Under the pieces are notes generated by a model. It was not told where the DNA came from, did not search any database, and saw nothing but the letters and a program-made list of their open reading frames with translations. Shown piece by piece: positions 46,521-58,581 of a stretch of 64,000 nt of DNA; the first letter of the stretch is position 1, and the number at the start of each line of letters is the position of its first letter. Origin of the DNA: Opisthorchis felineus (taxonomy: Eukaryota > Platyhelminthes > Trematoda > Opisthorchiida > Opisthorchiidae); the NCBI GenBank assembly GCA_004794785.1, contig SJOL01010112.1:1282347-1346346 (forward strand). The letters run 5' to 3'. The translations under genes and the position numbers were made by a program.

Positions 46521-49084
46521 CTTACTGTTTCGTGTCTTGTCACATATAGCTTACGGAGTATCAATTCTATTGCGCAACTAGGATAGAGAATACAACCCAA
46601 CGTGTATGGAGGTGGAGGCTTTTAAGGTAGATGAAATCGTTTCTCACATTCACCATATATTTTTCATATAAGGATCAACATAATGGAGTAACGGTTCAGT
46701 TGCTTTGGTAAAGCGATCAAACTGAATTCAAGGTCGCATATGAAGGCCTTTAGAGTTGGTATTTCCCAGCTGGTCAGTGGATGATTTTTTTACCATAGTT
46801 AATTTGCGTTTCACTGGACGGACTCGCTAAAATCGATGCTCTGCAGTGTTTCGCAGATGGAGAAGAGAGGTCAGAGAAGACAACTCATGCACAATGGAGA
46901 TACGATTAATCCTCATGGTGGCTTCTAACCTAGGGATTGTATTTCGGTTAAAGTTCATTACAAAGTGAGAGCATTATACAAGTAAACATTCCTATCTTTA
47001 AAAAAAAATGATCCAGAACACTGCGTTGGGGGATATACGTGTAAATGGTCAGTTTTGAACAACGGGATGGCCAGTTTGGAATTTTTTGAGTGTACTCGGC
47101 ACGAAGGTTTTGGATATCTCGGCCATCCGAAGTAGGGCGAACATATTTCAGAAAAGACCCAACATAGGCCAGCGTCTCTAGAATGGATGCTCCTGGCAGT
47201 ACAGACACAAATAAACCTGGAGGCTGGTAGTTGAGATTTCCGATATGGAACTGAGAGTCACAAGTAGTTTTGATGTTCCCGAATATCAAAAGGAAGATTT
47301 TGGTTAGAAATTCTACAGCACTGGTTGTTGGTCAGATCACCAAGCATGGCAGTTGGATTACAAACGTTTCATCACCAGTCGAGGTGAAATCGTCAGTGCG
47401 GAATTGAATGAGTTGAGTCTACGTTACTAGCTACACAAAAGTGAGCAAAATTGTACAACCAACCTCAATTGGAGTCAATAATTGCGAAAGTCTGTCACTG
47501 ACCGGCACAATGCAGTGTCAAGGTCCGCACACCATAAAACGGTGAGAAAAATGTTGCCTCGGTAGTCTAGTTTGCGGTGCAATCACGCGGAAATCACAAC
47601 AGAACGACTGAGGGCAGCTCAGCTGTCAAGTTAGATTCAATACTGGTAGGCTTATCTGGCGGGTGTACTATAGAGACAATCTGCTGGGGAATGGTTCGCC
47701 GATAAAGTTGAACTAGTTGCATGGGGTCTGGAACAAAGCAGGTGTCCTTCATGTTTTAGTGAAACACACCATAAAACAGCTTATAACTACAAAAAACGGG
47801 ATGCAGCACCCAAGAAACCGATCTAGACAGATGTCAAAATGGAAACGTACTATGCAATCCCTGTAGTGACGCAAAGTGAATCTTCCGCATTAGGACGGAC
47901 ATAGGATGCATTAGAATTAGGCGTTCTCATTCAGATTTACAGGTAACTGAGTCTTTCAGAATAACAGGGGACAAAATCGAATTGTGTATACCGGTTGACA
48001 GATGAACGCCTCTCATATATTTGTGGCCGAAGTTAAGTGTATAAAATACCGGACAAAATGGCAAGCGTAATGGACTAGACTTTGCGTTACAAGTTCCGAA
48101 CTAATTCTCACGTCACCATTTTTCCTCCTTCTATGCCAACGAAACTTGCGTGTTTTGGAGTTTACTCTGGTCACAGCAGGAAATGAATCACATTCTTCTG
48201 TGTGTTCACAACCAACTTTCGGCTGACGCAACAGGTCACATTTCTTCAGTCGGCCTACCTATCCCACCGGTAATCAGAGGAGCAACTTTGTTTCCGTCAA
48301 GGTTCTATAATTTTGATTTTGATCATTGATGTTGGTGCTGGCAGGGTACTAGAATGTCCTCATATTTATCAACTTTCGTGTTTTCATTGTGATTCGACTA
48401 CTCCTGATTTTTATTTACCTGGTCTGATTAGGCAGGATACTCACGTATTCGGTTCTTCTACGTTCAGTCTAGCATTGCGGAATCGGATCACTCCGTACTC
48501 TACACTGACTTGCTTTTGATTAGAACAGACTAAGCGAATAGAAGGACGACCAATTGCTGTGAGTGAATCGAAACGTGTGAGTCTTCTTCTCTTATTGGCG
48601 GTACCCTCTTCTTATTATGGGTTTTCATGACATAATCCGCACAAGCGCTACGAATTTACCAGGGACTTCTGTTAGAAAGACATACCAAATTCCACCGAAT
48701 GGTTCACGACAGCCGGATGAGTGAAATTTCCTTTGGAAAAATGCCCTTTGATTTGAGGGCGATTTCGCTTTCAATGTTGTGCCTCCAAAATTTGACAGTG
48801 GCACAAAATCACCGTGAGTTTTGGTGAAATCATCCTCCAGACAGAAACAAGTAAACAATGAAATTATGTCTCCCTCTGTTTGTTCATGTTCAGTAGTAAG
48901 TACCTAAAAATACATGTGTAAATTCACCTACAATCTGTGAAACTGTGTAGATATTTAATTGAATTCGAGTTGGTCTCAACGTCATTTGCAAATTCAACGA
49001 GGGCGCACTGGAGAAAACCTAATTCCAATGGGACCTCCAGCTTATTTTACGTGTCCCTTAAGGCTTCCATGTTCTAAACAATGA

Positions 49085-49170
49085 ACCAAACGAAACATGA
49101 GTGATCATTGTGAAGCATATTCAGTTGACGAATGCAATGAACAGGAGATTCGGCTGAGTCCACGATTAAC
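49085..49170 (+). repeat. 3' part of the ~310-bp dispersed repeat
   Basis: Family motifs GAAACATGAGTGATCATTGTGAAGC, CAGTTGACGAATGCAATGAAC and GGAGATTCGGCTGAG are present without the hammerhead box. The equivalent position in C copy 1 (about 12325-12400) holds a more eroded version. Confidence 0.5.
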
Positions 49171-51009
49171 GAGTAGATGAGAAAACGAGCATTTGAAGCC
49201 ATCATGTATTGGCATGAATAATAAAAATTCTAAAAGTCGTTCAGCTGTACCACCCTCTTGATTTCTGGCCGAAATGTCATCCGATGGAATTATGATGACT
49301 GGGATACCACCAGGTTGTCCAAGGCTAGGCAGGAACAGTCGAGACGCCGGCGCTTGGGTTCGAAACGTGAACGTTGCGATCGGTAGATTCGCACCCTAAT
49401 CCTTGAGCTGTCTCACGAATGTATATTGAATAATGACCGTTAATCTGATACATTCAACCCTTGAGTCACCTGACCAATTAGCTTCTGCATTTCCTGTTTC
49501 ATTTTGTTCTCCAATACTTCCCTTTGTAATATCCATTCGTGGTCAGCCTATGTGTGCTGGCATTGCTAGGAGTTCTTCAGATAAATTTGAACTTATCAGA
49601 CAAATTCTGCACGGGTAAAACAAAGGGGCTGGGGAAATTTCGTTGATGGGTAATATGTAAGCTGTTTTTACCTTGTTCAAATATGCTCGGTTGCGAGTAA
49701 GAAGAACTTAGCGCATTATAGCCAGTATGGACTGGTCCAATGGACTCATACACCTGTAACGAACCTTTGTGACTAAGAGAATACGTTCACTCTTCGACAA
49801 AAATCCATGAAATATTTGGTTAGATTGACCAAAGTATAGTTAGGCAACGAAAGAAATCATAACTTGATTTATGGTGCTTGCTTTGCCAACAGTTTCTTGT
49901 CCTTCAGAGCGATAATACGTGAGACAGCATGTTGAATCTTTGTTATTGTGCATGTTGTGTCGTTTGAGGAACCGTAATAAGTGAGGTATCATTAGCATCC
50001 AAAATGAACTTCAGAATAATCAACCATGTCTTTTTCTGGCAATAGAATACTCAGTGTAATATATACTGCGTACATTTCCGCACTCTAATCCGTACCGAAC
50101 TCGTTTGCCTGATTTAACAATGCCGCAATTAAAAGTGGGTTTACATTGTCTGATTGCCTGTCTTTTAGGTTATTTTCCATAAAAACGCACACAAAAGCTT
50201 CATGCTGTTACGTGTCCTTACTTTAGTATCGGAACTGGATACACTGTTTGCACAGTATGCGCCACTGGGTAAGTTATTACATGGTACCGAAAATCGCGTT
50301 TATCGTTCCGCTTCGAATTTGGCGAACAAGGAAAGCTTGACTGGTTGCCTTGTTCGAATACACGGTATAAGATAGAGGATTTTCTTCCTTGGTCTCATCA
50401 AACCTATCAGCGAGTTTGGACGTATCAGTCATTAGTCACGTGAGTGAGCTGTTTGCTCCCATCAGATGAGGCCAAATATGGACGACATTTTATCCCTCAC
50501 GTACTCAGCAAGCCTTCTGCGAGCATGCTTGTATCGTAAGGTTGCTTATACAGCCAATTATATGCGATCGGTCGGACTAGGCTTGCTGTTTAACAATGCA
50601 CCAAAATGACATACGAGCACAGCTGGGCTTGAGCTGAAACAACTGACATTGGAATACTAGTATGATGCTCTATCCAAACAAGACTGAACTTAAGTCAGTC
50701 TGCCTGAGCAATTTGTTGGAGTAATTCTGTGGCACAAATCAAGTGGCTTGATCGTTCAACTAACACTTTTAACCGTTGTTTTGTGAAATTTCCTGAAGTG
50801 ATCAGCTATTCAAGCACTGAATGACCGTTTGAATTGCATTAATTCTGAAGGCCGCCGCATTGATGTGATTGATGGGGAGCAATTGATAAAACACTTGGAA
50901 AGCAATGACATATTTTGAGGTTGTAGTGTTTTCCGTTTGTTCTGTCTGATAAGAGTAATTTTTAAGCCTTATCAACTACATCAGGTTAGTAATTGATAAC
51001 GTTGACCCA

Positions 51010-51640
51010 AAGTGGTTTACCTGTTTAACGGTGTATATTACTGCTGGTGTCCAGGCTACGTCGTCGTATCTGAAGGAAGGTGAACGTTGCTACTTAAATT
51101 ATGGAACCAACTTGCGGTGTTCCATGAAGTTTGAAGAGGACGCCTGGGTGTCTTCATTCTTCAAAAACTTTGTGCAGATGAGATGTTTGCGCTCGCGTCT
51201 AGTTGCTTGTAACCGCTTGGTTCGTGTTTGCTGATAAGTTACTACGCAGCGAACTGCTTTCCTCCCGTCAATTGTATCCAGTTCTTTGTACTTTATGTTA
51301 GCTTTATGATAGCGGAATCTTTCCTGAAAGCTACCCCTATTTATCGCATGATGACGAAAGGAGCGTCTTCACGAGACCGAGCTCTCTACGTCTGGTCGAT
51401 GTCATGGCCACCCGTACTAAATTTTAATGGGTGCCCAAGCATTTTACTACATTCGTTTAGCGAACTAATGTCAGTCATACAGATATACAGATTTGTACAG
51501 AGTATTTCGGTGACCTATCAAGAAGCAATGGAAACCGAAGACGAATCTTTAGCATTTTGGACAGAAGCATGCTACAGAGCCTCATCGTAAACACATGCCA
51601 TTGCATTTGTTTGCTGGAGTGTATACTTTCTCCCATAGTA
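51010..51640. other. C'-specific segment with a 120-codon frame
   Basis: C and C' align up to about 14480 and 51010 and again from about 14640 and 51640, but the 630 bp here have no counterpart in copy 1. A plus frame of 120 codons (51228-51590) includes a hydrophobic N-terminal stretch and an acidic region ETEDESLAFW near its end. No domain is recognised and no target-site duplication could be established. It could be an insertion in C' or a deletion in C. Confidence 0.35.
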
Positions 51641-51882
51641 GAACTTTATTCGTGAAAACTCTCGAAAAATTGTAGTAAATAAGTTAATATATTTTTGCTC
51701 AAAACTGAGATTTCTTGATGCATCATCGCGTCCAGCCATCGCATACCATTTTTCACAATTTTGGGTGCAAGAATGAACGAAGTTTGAAGCGATATCACAC
51801 TATCACCAACAACCTACGCTTGATTTATTTGCGGAGAATTTCTCAAACGAATAACCAAAAATTCTCATACCTTTCCCATCAG

Positions 51883-52574
51883 CCGGTCCACGTGACGCCA
51901 CATCGGAAGAAGAACGAAACGAACGCCGTGAAATTTTGACACCTCAGTTTGTACCAGCATCGAATTCAAGGGCACCACCACACTCCCTTGAAAACTATGG
52001 AATTTCGTTTAAAGGGGCCGGCACTTCGGAGCACGCAAAAAAATCAATCAAGCGAGCTAACCGGAGTAGTGTTCATCGATGTTTGGTATGTGGAAAGACA
52101 TTTCAGTTCAAAGGGAGATTATTGTGGCACCAGAAATGTCACACCAATCATCATGATTTCCAATGCAGCCTATGTTCAAGCGCTTACAAATACCCATCGG
52201 ATCTCCGTGGACACATGAGGGCAAAACATCCTGATGAAATTACTGGGACGTACAGGACGTCGAGCACACAAGTGCAGCAATCACATGAAGCCGGCAACCC
52301 ATGTCCAGAGTGTAACAAATTCTTTAAATCTTGGAGATGTCTACAGCAGCATCAACGATTAGTTCACAAGGGAGCAGGGCGTTCAGTCTGTGAGGAATGC
52401 GGCAAAACTTTCTCTCAAAAAAACAGCTTATACAGACATGTCAGAACTGTTCATAGCAAACTGGATTGTTTCACTTGCGTACAATGCGGACAGTCACTTA
52501 GCTGTTCAGGAAGTTTGAAAAACCATATCCAGTCTGTGCACAAAGTTGCGCCGAAAGATGAGTCTGTCTTGTGA
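51883..52574 (+). CDS. C2H2 zinc-finger protein, five fingers (copy 2, probable terminal exon)
   Basis: Paralogue of the 14852-15565 exon. Counting residues from the TTG at 51936, zinc ligands are C49/C52/H65/H69, C77/C80/H93/H98, C123/C126/H139/H144, C152/C155/H168/H173 and C181/C184/H197/H202. All 20 are kept, with finger 4 almost identical to copy 1. The frame is open back to a TAA at 51852 but contains no ATG before finger 2: the ATG used in copy 1 at 14927 is TTG here. A pyrimidine-rich run ending in CAG (51880-51882) gives an acceptor in the same phase as in copy 1. The simplest reading is a spliced last exon encoding a nuclear DNA-binding protein, with the first exon outside or unrecognised. 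Silencing as a pseudogene is the alternative, but finger conservation argues against it. Confidence 0.8.
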
Positions 52575-53899
52575 GCCTACTGGTTCAAAAATTATTCATG
52601 ACAAAAACTTCAAAAAAAAACCAATTCACTTTAGATTTTTTATTTCTAAATCAGAATAAGGGCGGAAATCATCGTAGTATAGCACACCATTGGGTCACTA
52701 GAAATCAAATAATGTTATTCATTTGCTGCGATAAAAACCGAAATATTTTGACGAAAGATGTACCTGGCGAAAATTTTGTAAAACTTTCAGTGTCACATAT
52801 TTGACCCTTAGGAAATTTTGTGATCTGTATTGACCGACTGGTGCTATAGAATTATCCAACTTATAATAAAATCGTTGAAAATGTTTTGCAATTACGACGC
52901 TTGATTGCACATTTTGCTGAAGATGTTGTATGTCCTGTGATAAGAAAATAATCAAGGCCGCTCATTAACTGGCGTATCAAATACGGTGTGTAATACAAAC
53001 ACAACATGACATCGAATTCAAAATTCTGATGAGTTTAATCGAGCTCATGTCTGAGATATTCACTCACTCAAGTTGAGCAGTCGTATCATCTCAGCTTTTT
53101 TTAACCGCTTCTTGTCTGGAAGCGTACCTCGTATAGGAACGTCTAGTAGTAAACATGAGAAATTTTTATTGTGCATCATGTTAAGCGATACATTACAAAC
53201 AACCCAAAATCGAGTGATCTGATCTGATGTAATCAATACCTGAATGAAATTGCTTTGGGTAGTGCTGTTCCAACATTTTGTACGAATACGATCTGTGCAA
53301 TACAACAAATTGGGTAATCTTGCGGGTGCACCTGCATTCGTAGAAAATCAGTTGATGATCAGTTAAGCGGTTTAACTCAAGGCTGGCGGATTCTTCGATG
53401 CATGATGTGAGAGCTTCCAACCAAATGCAGCAAGTCAGAATCTTTTTCATCGACAATACAGAAATATTTGTTGGTGGAGAGTTTTATATTTTCTATGGAG
53501 ATCTTGTCCTGTAAGTGAAGGCAGTCTATGCTGCAAACCCAATAAGCATTGTACAGCTGTCTCATTCCTAGCGGGATTCATCAGCAGTTCGTATCGCGCG
53601 AAACTCCGGAAGAAAACTGGCAATCATCGGGCTAGTGGTTGAAAACGAAAATGTTCGGCTACGTACTGACTGCGTTCTCCAGCTACCATCTGCCAAATGG
53701 GAGGTTTTCAGCGGTGTGAATTACTGCTTCCTCTGAACTGCGTATAATTAACTGCTAGCTTGGGGAGATTCGGGAATAACATGACAGATATAGTAGAGTA
53801 TGGGAAGCTGACAATCGGCTGGTCTCGACCTCATAATAACCATTGGCATCTTAGTTCTGCGCGTCTAATGAAGTGTGAACATAAGGTGGAATCGGCCAG

Positions 53900-54200
53900 C
53901 TGGGTTTAATATATGGACTATGAAAGGGGCATCTGTCTGTCGCGCTAACGTAGGATGTAATCAGCGGGGTTGATCCTAATTGTCCCTCAACAAGAACCGG
54001 GCAGGACAATCAGACTACAGTTGTCGAATGTGTGATGTCGAGCATAGTAATTCAATCTTACTTCGCTAACTAAAACCACACTTTTAACTTTAACTCACAA
54101 TCTCAGTATATGTGAGCAGAAAATAGGCTGTGATTCCACTGTCCTTCTGTGGATATTTCAGATTTCTCGAATTACATTGGGATTCAATTATCCCCAGGTG
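53900..54200 (+). repeat. Segment related to 20040-20300
   Basis: Matches 20040-20300 (GTTGATCC, AACTCACAA, TGTGAGCA, AGACTGCGATTCC/AGGCTGTGATTCC) but lies upstream of the part homologous to 17345-19000. Relative to copy 1 it is therefore out of order. Either a dispersed repeat occurs in both places or C' was internally rearranged. Confidence 0.5.
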
Positions 54201-55599
54201 TCTAGTGGTTAATTGCGGAAAAATCGGCTGGATTAGACCTGTGTGCAAATCTGATGTACCTATATATTTGATCTATAATGATCTTCAGTGAGCATTGTCT
54301 ATTGGCCGCTTGCTGGTGCTCGGTCATTATCTAGTCGCTTTATCATCGCCTCCGAAATCTAATCAACGTGCGAATCCTCACCATTTAGATAGGATAAAGT
54401 ACATACATATGGATGGGGTCAGTTAATGATTCACACCGTTGTCTACCTATCTGGGCTTTTTTCACTGCAGTGGCTGACGCTCACTTTGTTATTCAGCTGA
54501 GTTCTATATTCACGTCTTCATGAATTCACCGGTATGGGATGGATTCGGTGACTGTATTGGCTGTATTAAAGTTTCTGTGATCCCACTACCACTCACTAAA
54601 TACACCGGACGACTTCAGGTATTTCCTATATACAGTGGTTGACAAAGTGTCAGGTGATGGTCGATAATTCCTCTGATCTTGAACAAAGGTCCACAATTTG
54701 CCGCAACCCATTTGCTCCATGGGGGAATTTCTATGTACTGTCGCTACCTGCAAGGATGGTTGAGTAAATTTCGCAAACTCAAGGTCAGTTGTGGTAAGTC
54801 TTCTCCAATAATACGACTACTTCTTGGACACATTAAGATATCTGTGAAGTGAGAGCTACCGAATTGGCATGTCTGGAAATGTGAGAATCAATCATGGGTA
54901 ACTTGTAATGTTCTCTTGCTTATGGCTGACACGGGGTGCAGTTAACTTGCATGGTGGTATATAATCCCATTATCCATCAGCCCGAATTCTGATGATAGGG
55001 ATTCCTCGATGGAACAAATCTCAGACTTCAAGTCGAGGCGATTTATGGGATAATTTTCGCTTTGTTTTTTATGGTTATTAGAAGGATTTTGGAGCATAGA
55101 TAAAGGAGTCATTCCGGTGTAGTCGAGCAGTAGTATTTAGTTTTGAATGTGGGAAGAGTCAAATTGTTTGCACTTGAGTCGACGAAATGTCTAAAGTAAT
55201 TCTAGTAACTGCTTAGGCATCTCCTGATTATCATGAGGGTAAATTATTCTGATTTGTCTGGTAAGCGCTTCCTTCTACGGAACACGGGACCGAAATTATT
55301 TTAAAAAGCTTCGTCTGATTTTTCTGACGAGTAGGTAACCATGGTGTGGATTTTATAGCATATTGCTGACAGGCGTGATCTGGGGAAGCTGTGCTGTGAT
55401 GCTCCACATAAACATTAGGAACATAGAATTCTAAACTAACGCAGGCGTCAGAGAATTTCTTCCACTGCGCTTCATATATAGCCGTGGCCGCTTTTCAACC
55501 AGCAGTTATTCAGAAAACGTATTGAAAGATAAAGCAAAGATTTCTCGATTTCTAGCGGCACTCAATTATCCCCAAGTGCCTTGAAGTTTATTCTGGCGG

Positions 55600-55860
55600 T
55601 GACTTGAAGGAACACTCTTGGTAAGTTTCCTGAGAACTCTTTGACAGCCCACGACCAGTTTCGCTCTTCTTGGGCCTCATCGGATTGATGCAGTCCCCGA
55701 GTTTCCGTCAGACTTATATTTCTGTTGAACTCAAATTGCACGAAGTTCAACAACTGTACTTATTTGCATACCAGTTGGATTCTAACGGACGATTTACCTG
55801 AATTCCTGCTGAATCTCTCGTTTATAACAGTTTTTCAAATGAACGTGCTACACAGAGGCA
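55600..55860 (-). repeat. Hammerhead-like repeat, left arm of an inverted pair
   Basis: On the minus strand the boxes read CCGATGA (55683-55677) and GAAA (55662-55659), then ACTGGTCGTGGGCTGTC. A plus-oriented unit of the same family begins immediately to the right (55870-56330). Confidence 0.65.
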
Positions 55861-55869
55861 TTGAAAGTG

Positions 55870-56330
55870 ATCGTTGTCTGTCACAGAGTATTTAGTAACA
55901 GTATGAGTGGAATTCCATCAAGAAATCTCATTGCGATACCCCAGTTACCGTAGCAACTGGCACACTGTTCGGCCTCTATGCAGCACATTCGGTTGACGGT
56001 TATCATAAGCGGGAGATTCAGCCGGTATTCTGTTGAATCTCCCGCTAAAACCAAATCAGTTTGCAAATGGGTACATTCGACGAATTGCGTACAATTTGGA
56101 CTTAAGTAGAATATAATGTTGAACCAAAGAATTGCGTTTGGCTAGTGAGCTCAAAAAAGCACGAAACCGGTCGCGGGCTGCCGAAGATTTTAAGCAACCT
56201 TTTGAGTACTGTGTTCCGTATAGTCATTGTGCTGCTATAGCTCGAATATCACACCAAATTTGATATGAGGCATCATTTGTACAGCCAATTCAGTCAGAGT
56301 TTCAGCTGATTTATTTCATCCCTTGGCATC
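55870..56330 (+). repeat. Hammerhead-like repeat, right arm of an inverted pair
   Basis: The longest copy of the unit in the window. It runs from GTCACAGAGTATTTAG through CGGTTGACGGTTATCATAAG and GGGAGATTCAGCC to a CTAGTGA...GAAAC core near 56143-56170, then TGCCGAAGATTTTAAGCAAC and a following partial unit. A CGGT/GCCG stem III can be drawn but CTGATGA carries two changes. Confidence 0.65.
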
Positions 56331-56470
56331 CTCCAAACCCAACAAAACCCGGACTGCTGCCGATTTTGCCTAGCCAGTTTGGTGGTAACTTATATATTAG
56401 CATGAGAAGTTCTTTCTTTCCTACCTTTTTCTGTGTCGGGCTAGTATGAAATCGACCGGAATCGTCGAGC

Positions 56471-57590
56471 CGAAAGCATCAATAACAAGCCCAGACGGTA
56501 ATGAACTTAATTTGTACTGTGATGGGCGAATGAGACTCGATAAGCATTGGATGAAGCTGATGAAATGTCGGGGTGATGACTATTGCGAAATGCAAGCACT
56601 AGCAGTGCATTACAGTTGCGTGCGACAATTTAGGTTGACAATGCCATATGACTATCGGCTGCTGCATTGCAAGACGAACCTAAGGTGATTGGGCATGCAC
56701 CCTCTATTGTTACCAATATGACTACAGTCTTCCAGTTCAGAAACACGTTACTTGGCGAATAAATCATCAATGCCGCAATATGGCGCCCAAATACGGTTAG
56801 CTCATCACAATACATGGTAAATTGCACGTCTTTAACGAAAACAGAGTGGTTTACGCCGGGGGAACGAATAAGTATGGAAGGTTGAAACTTGTTACCTACG
56901 AATCTGGAGCGGCTCTTTGCCAGAGGGCAACCTAATCATCCAAATAATGTTCCACACTAAACGTGAATAAATTTGGTAGAGACAATTTAAATTATGTGCT
57001 CGTCAATCCATCGCTTTTTTTGATATTTAATTTCTTTGAGCATTTTCTGCTTCTGGAAATAGATTTTAGTGTGACTATACTGCAAGGTTTTGAACAATAG
57101 AAATGTGATCTAGCATGGTCATTAGCAATCATCGGTCATCAAGCATGTTTGTATCAATAGAATAGGAACTTAGCTTATCAATGCCTTAGAGCCTAGAGCA
57201 CATAAAAATTCACATTAAATTTATTCTAGAAATACATGTTCACCTCAGCAATCCACTTACCCAACTGAAGGCGGACTTCCAATCCCAGTTACTTTCCGGT
57301 GAACAATGTCAATAATAATATTAATGTACGATTGAGATGGTATGTGTACAAAATGTCAGGATGCCAGTTAGGCTGTATACCGGGCAGGCTACCAGTCAGT
57401 TTCAGCTGGCATAATCATACTTAATTGATGTTGAATCGTACTGGTTGTCTGATGAAGCTGGGAAATTGGCAGCTACACATTGAAGGAAGTAACTTCGTTT
57501 GACGCAGAGCCACTGATGACTGTATGATTGAGTCATAACCACTGGTGTCAGTAACCGGTGATGGATTGAGTGCCAGAGTACTTGCCCAGG
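56471..57590. other. No gene seen
   Basis: Short frames only (56446-56688 plus, 56630-56827 minus), with no domain and no paralogue identified. Confidence 0.4.
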
Positions 57591-57740
57591 GAGGCGGTAG
57601 ATGTTAACCCGACTGACTGTACCGCTTGGTACCCTCCTACTTCGTTGCCATGTCTTAGACTGTCTGCCGATTTATCCTTTCCACTCAACATACGTCTGAA
57701 TAAAGAGGGCTCTGTGGGGCTATGGCACTTGATTAGGTGT
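57590..57740 (+). repeat. Segment shared with 35060-35190
   Basis: Common stretches include CGACTGACT, CCGATTTATCC, CAACA-AC-C-GAGTAAA or GAATAAA, and GG(A/G)CTATGCCACTT-like runs. Precedes the A-type blocks in both places, so it may be the left edge of the A unit. Confidence 0.5.
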
Positions 57741-57821
57741 CAGACAATCCTCAGACAAATAGTCACGTAGCGGACGTTAACTGCGCTCCAGGCTAAGTGA
57801 AGAAGCCACCAAACCAACCAC

Positions 57822-57914
57822 GCACTGATGATGTCTCCTTGCATGGTGACGAAAAGTGTGCAAGCCAATTGCCAAGCTTGATGTACAGATTAACTACCGC
57901 CTGACCAACAATTA
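57822..57914 (+). mobile_element. Second copy of the 94-bp hammerhead-like element
   Basis: Matches 21039-21132 end to end. CTGATGA is at 57825-57831 and GAAA at 57851-57854, with the same GTCTCC/GGTGAC stem and the same T-T mismatch. Sharing the mismatch means it belongs to the family sequence rather than being decay of one copy. After GAAA this copy reads AGTG instead of CGTT. No clear target-site duplication was found. Confidence 0.7.
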
Positions 57915-58562
57915 GTTAAACGACCTAAGCCACAAGTTGCTAGCCTTCGTCAATGTTCGAACAATCCGTCCGATCATGTCAGTTGTACTGTAGGCTTCAT
58001 CCGGCTAATAACCAAATCATGATGTTCATATGTTTCCTAGTGTCCTCTTGAATGAGGCAGTTAGGGAAGGTCAGCCATTCTCCGTGCTATTGGTTCGTGG
58101 TGTTTTGTGGAACCACCATGTGGATGTCAGCTATGTTAAGTAATCAGGCTTCTCTAGCATTCGTGTTTTGATTTTTGCTAGACAGCGGCGGCTGGGTGAC
58201 TCCATCCAAAGTACCTCTGGGCTCAAAACTTTTCTACATTTTGACCAAAATGACGAACCTCCCTTGTTTGAATCAGCTTGCTAGGACCCACTTGAATCAG
58301 CAACACTCCGTAGTGTAAACCCCCCAGCTTTAAAGGTCGACGTAAACAAACTACACTGATAACAAAATAATCACCACTATAATAACCCTTGGGTTCTGGG
58401 TTTTAAGACAAATGAGTTCGGATGCTTGAGGATCATTTAGGATCAACCCTCGATTACGCAGGAATACGGAAAAAACTTGTCGAGGTACTATGGCTATAAA
58501 CAACACCACCCATCTAGTGTTAAACAGAATGTGCATCGCCTGAGAAACTTCTCTTTCAACAC

Positions 58563-58581
58563 CATCATCATCATCATCATC
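58563..58581. repeat. Short (CAT)n run near the position of the big tract in block A
   Basis: Six CAT units only. Homologous flanking DNA downstream (58673 onward) matches DNA just downstream of the 580-bp tract of copy 1. Confidence 0.75.

Larger units (their letters stand above)
41020..56470 (+). repeat. Segmental duplication block C, copy 2 (C')
   Basis: Second copy of block C in the same orientation (anchors listed under copy 1). It is longer because of material absent from copy 1: about 41640-42700 including segment D, about 43440-45300 including a hammerhead SINE, and about 51010-51640. It lacks the two small insertions found in copy 1 at 15987 and 21039. The zinc-finger exon is its only clearly conserved coding part. 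Confidence 0.85.
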
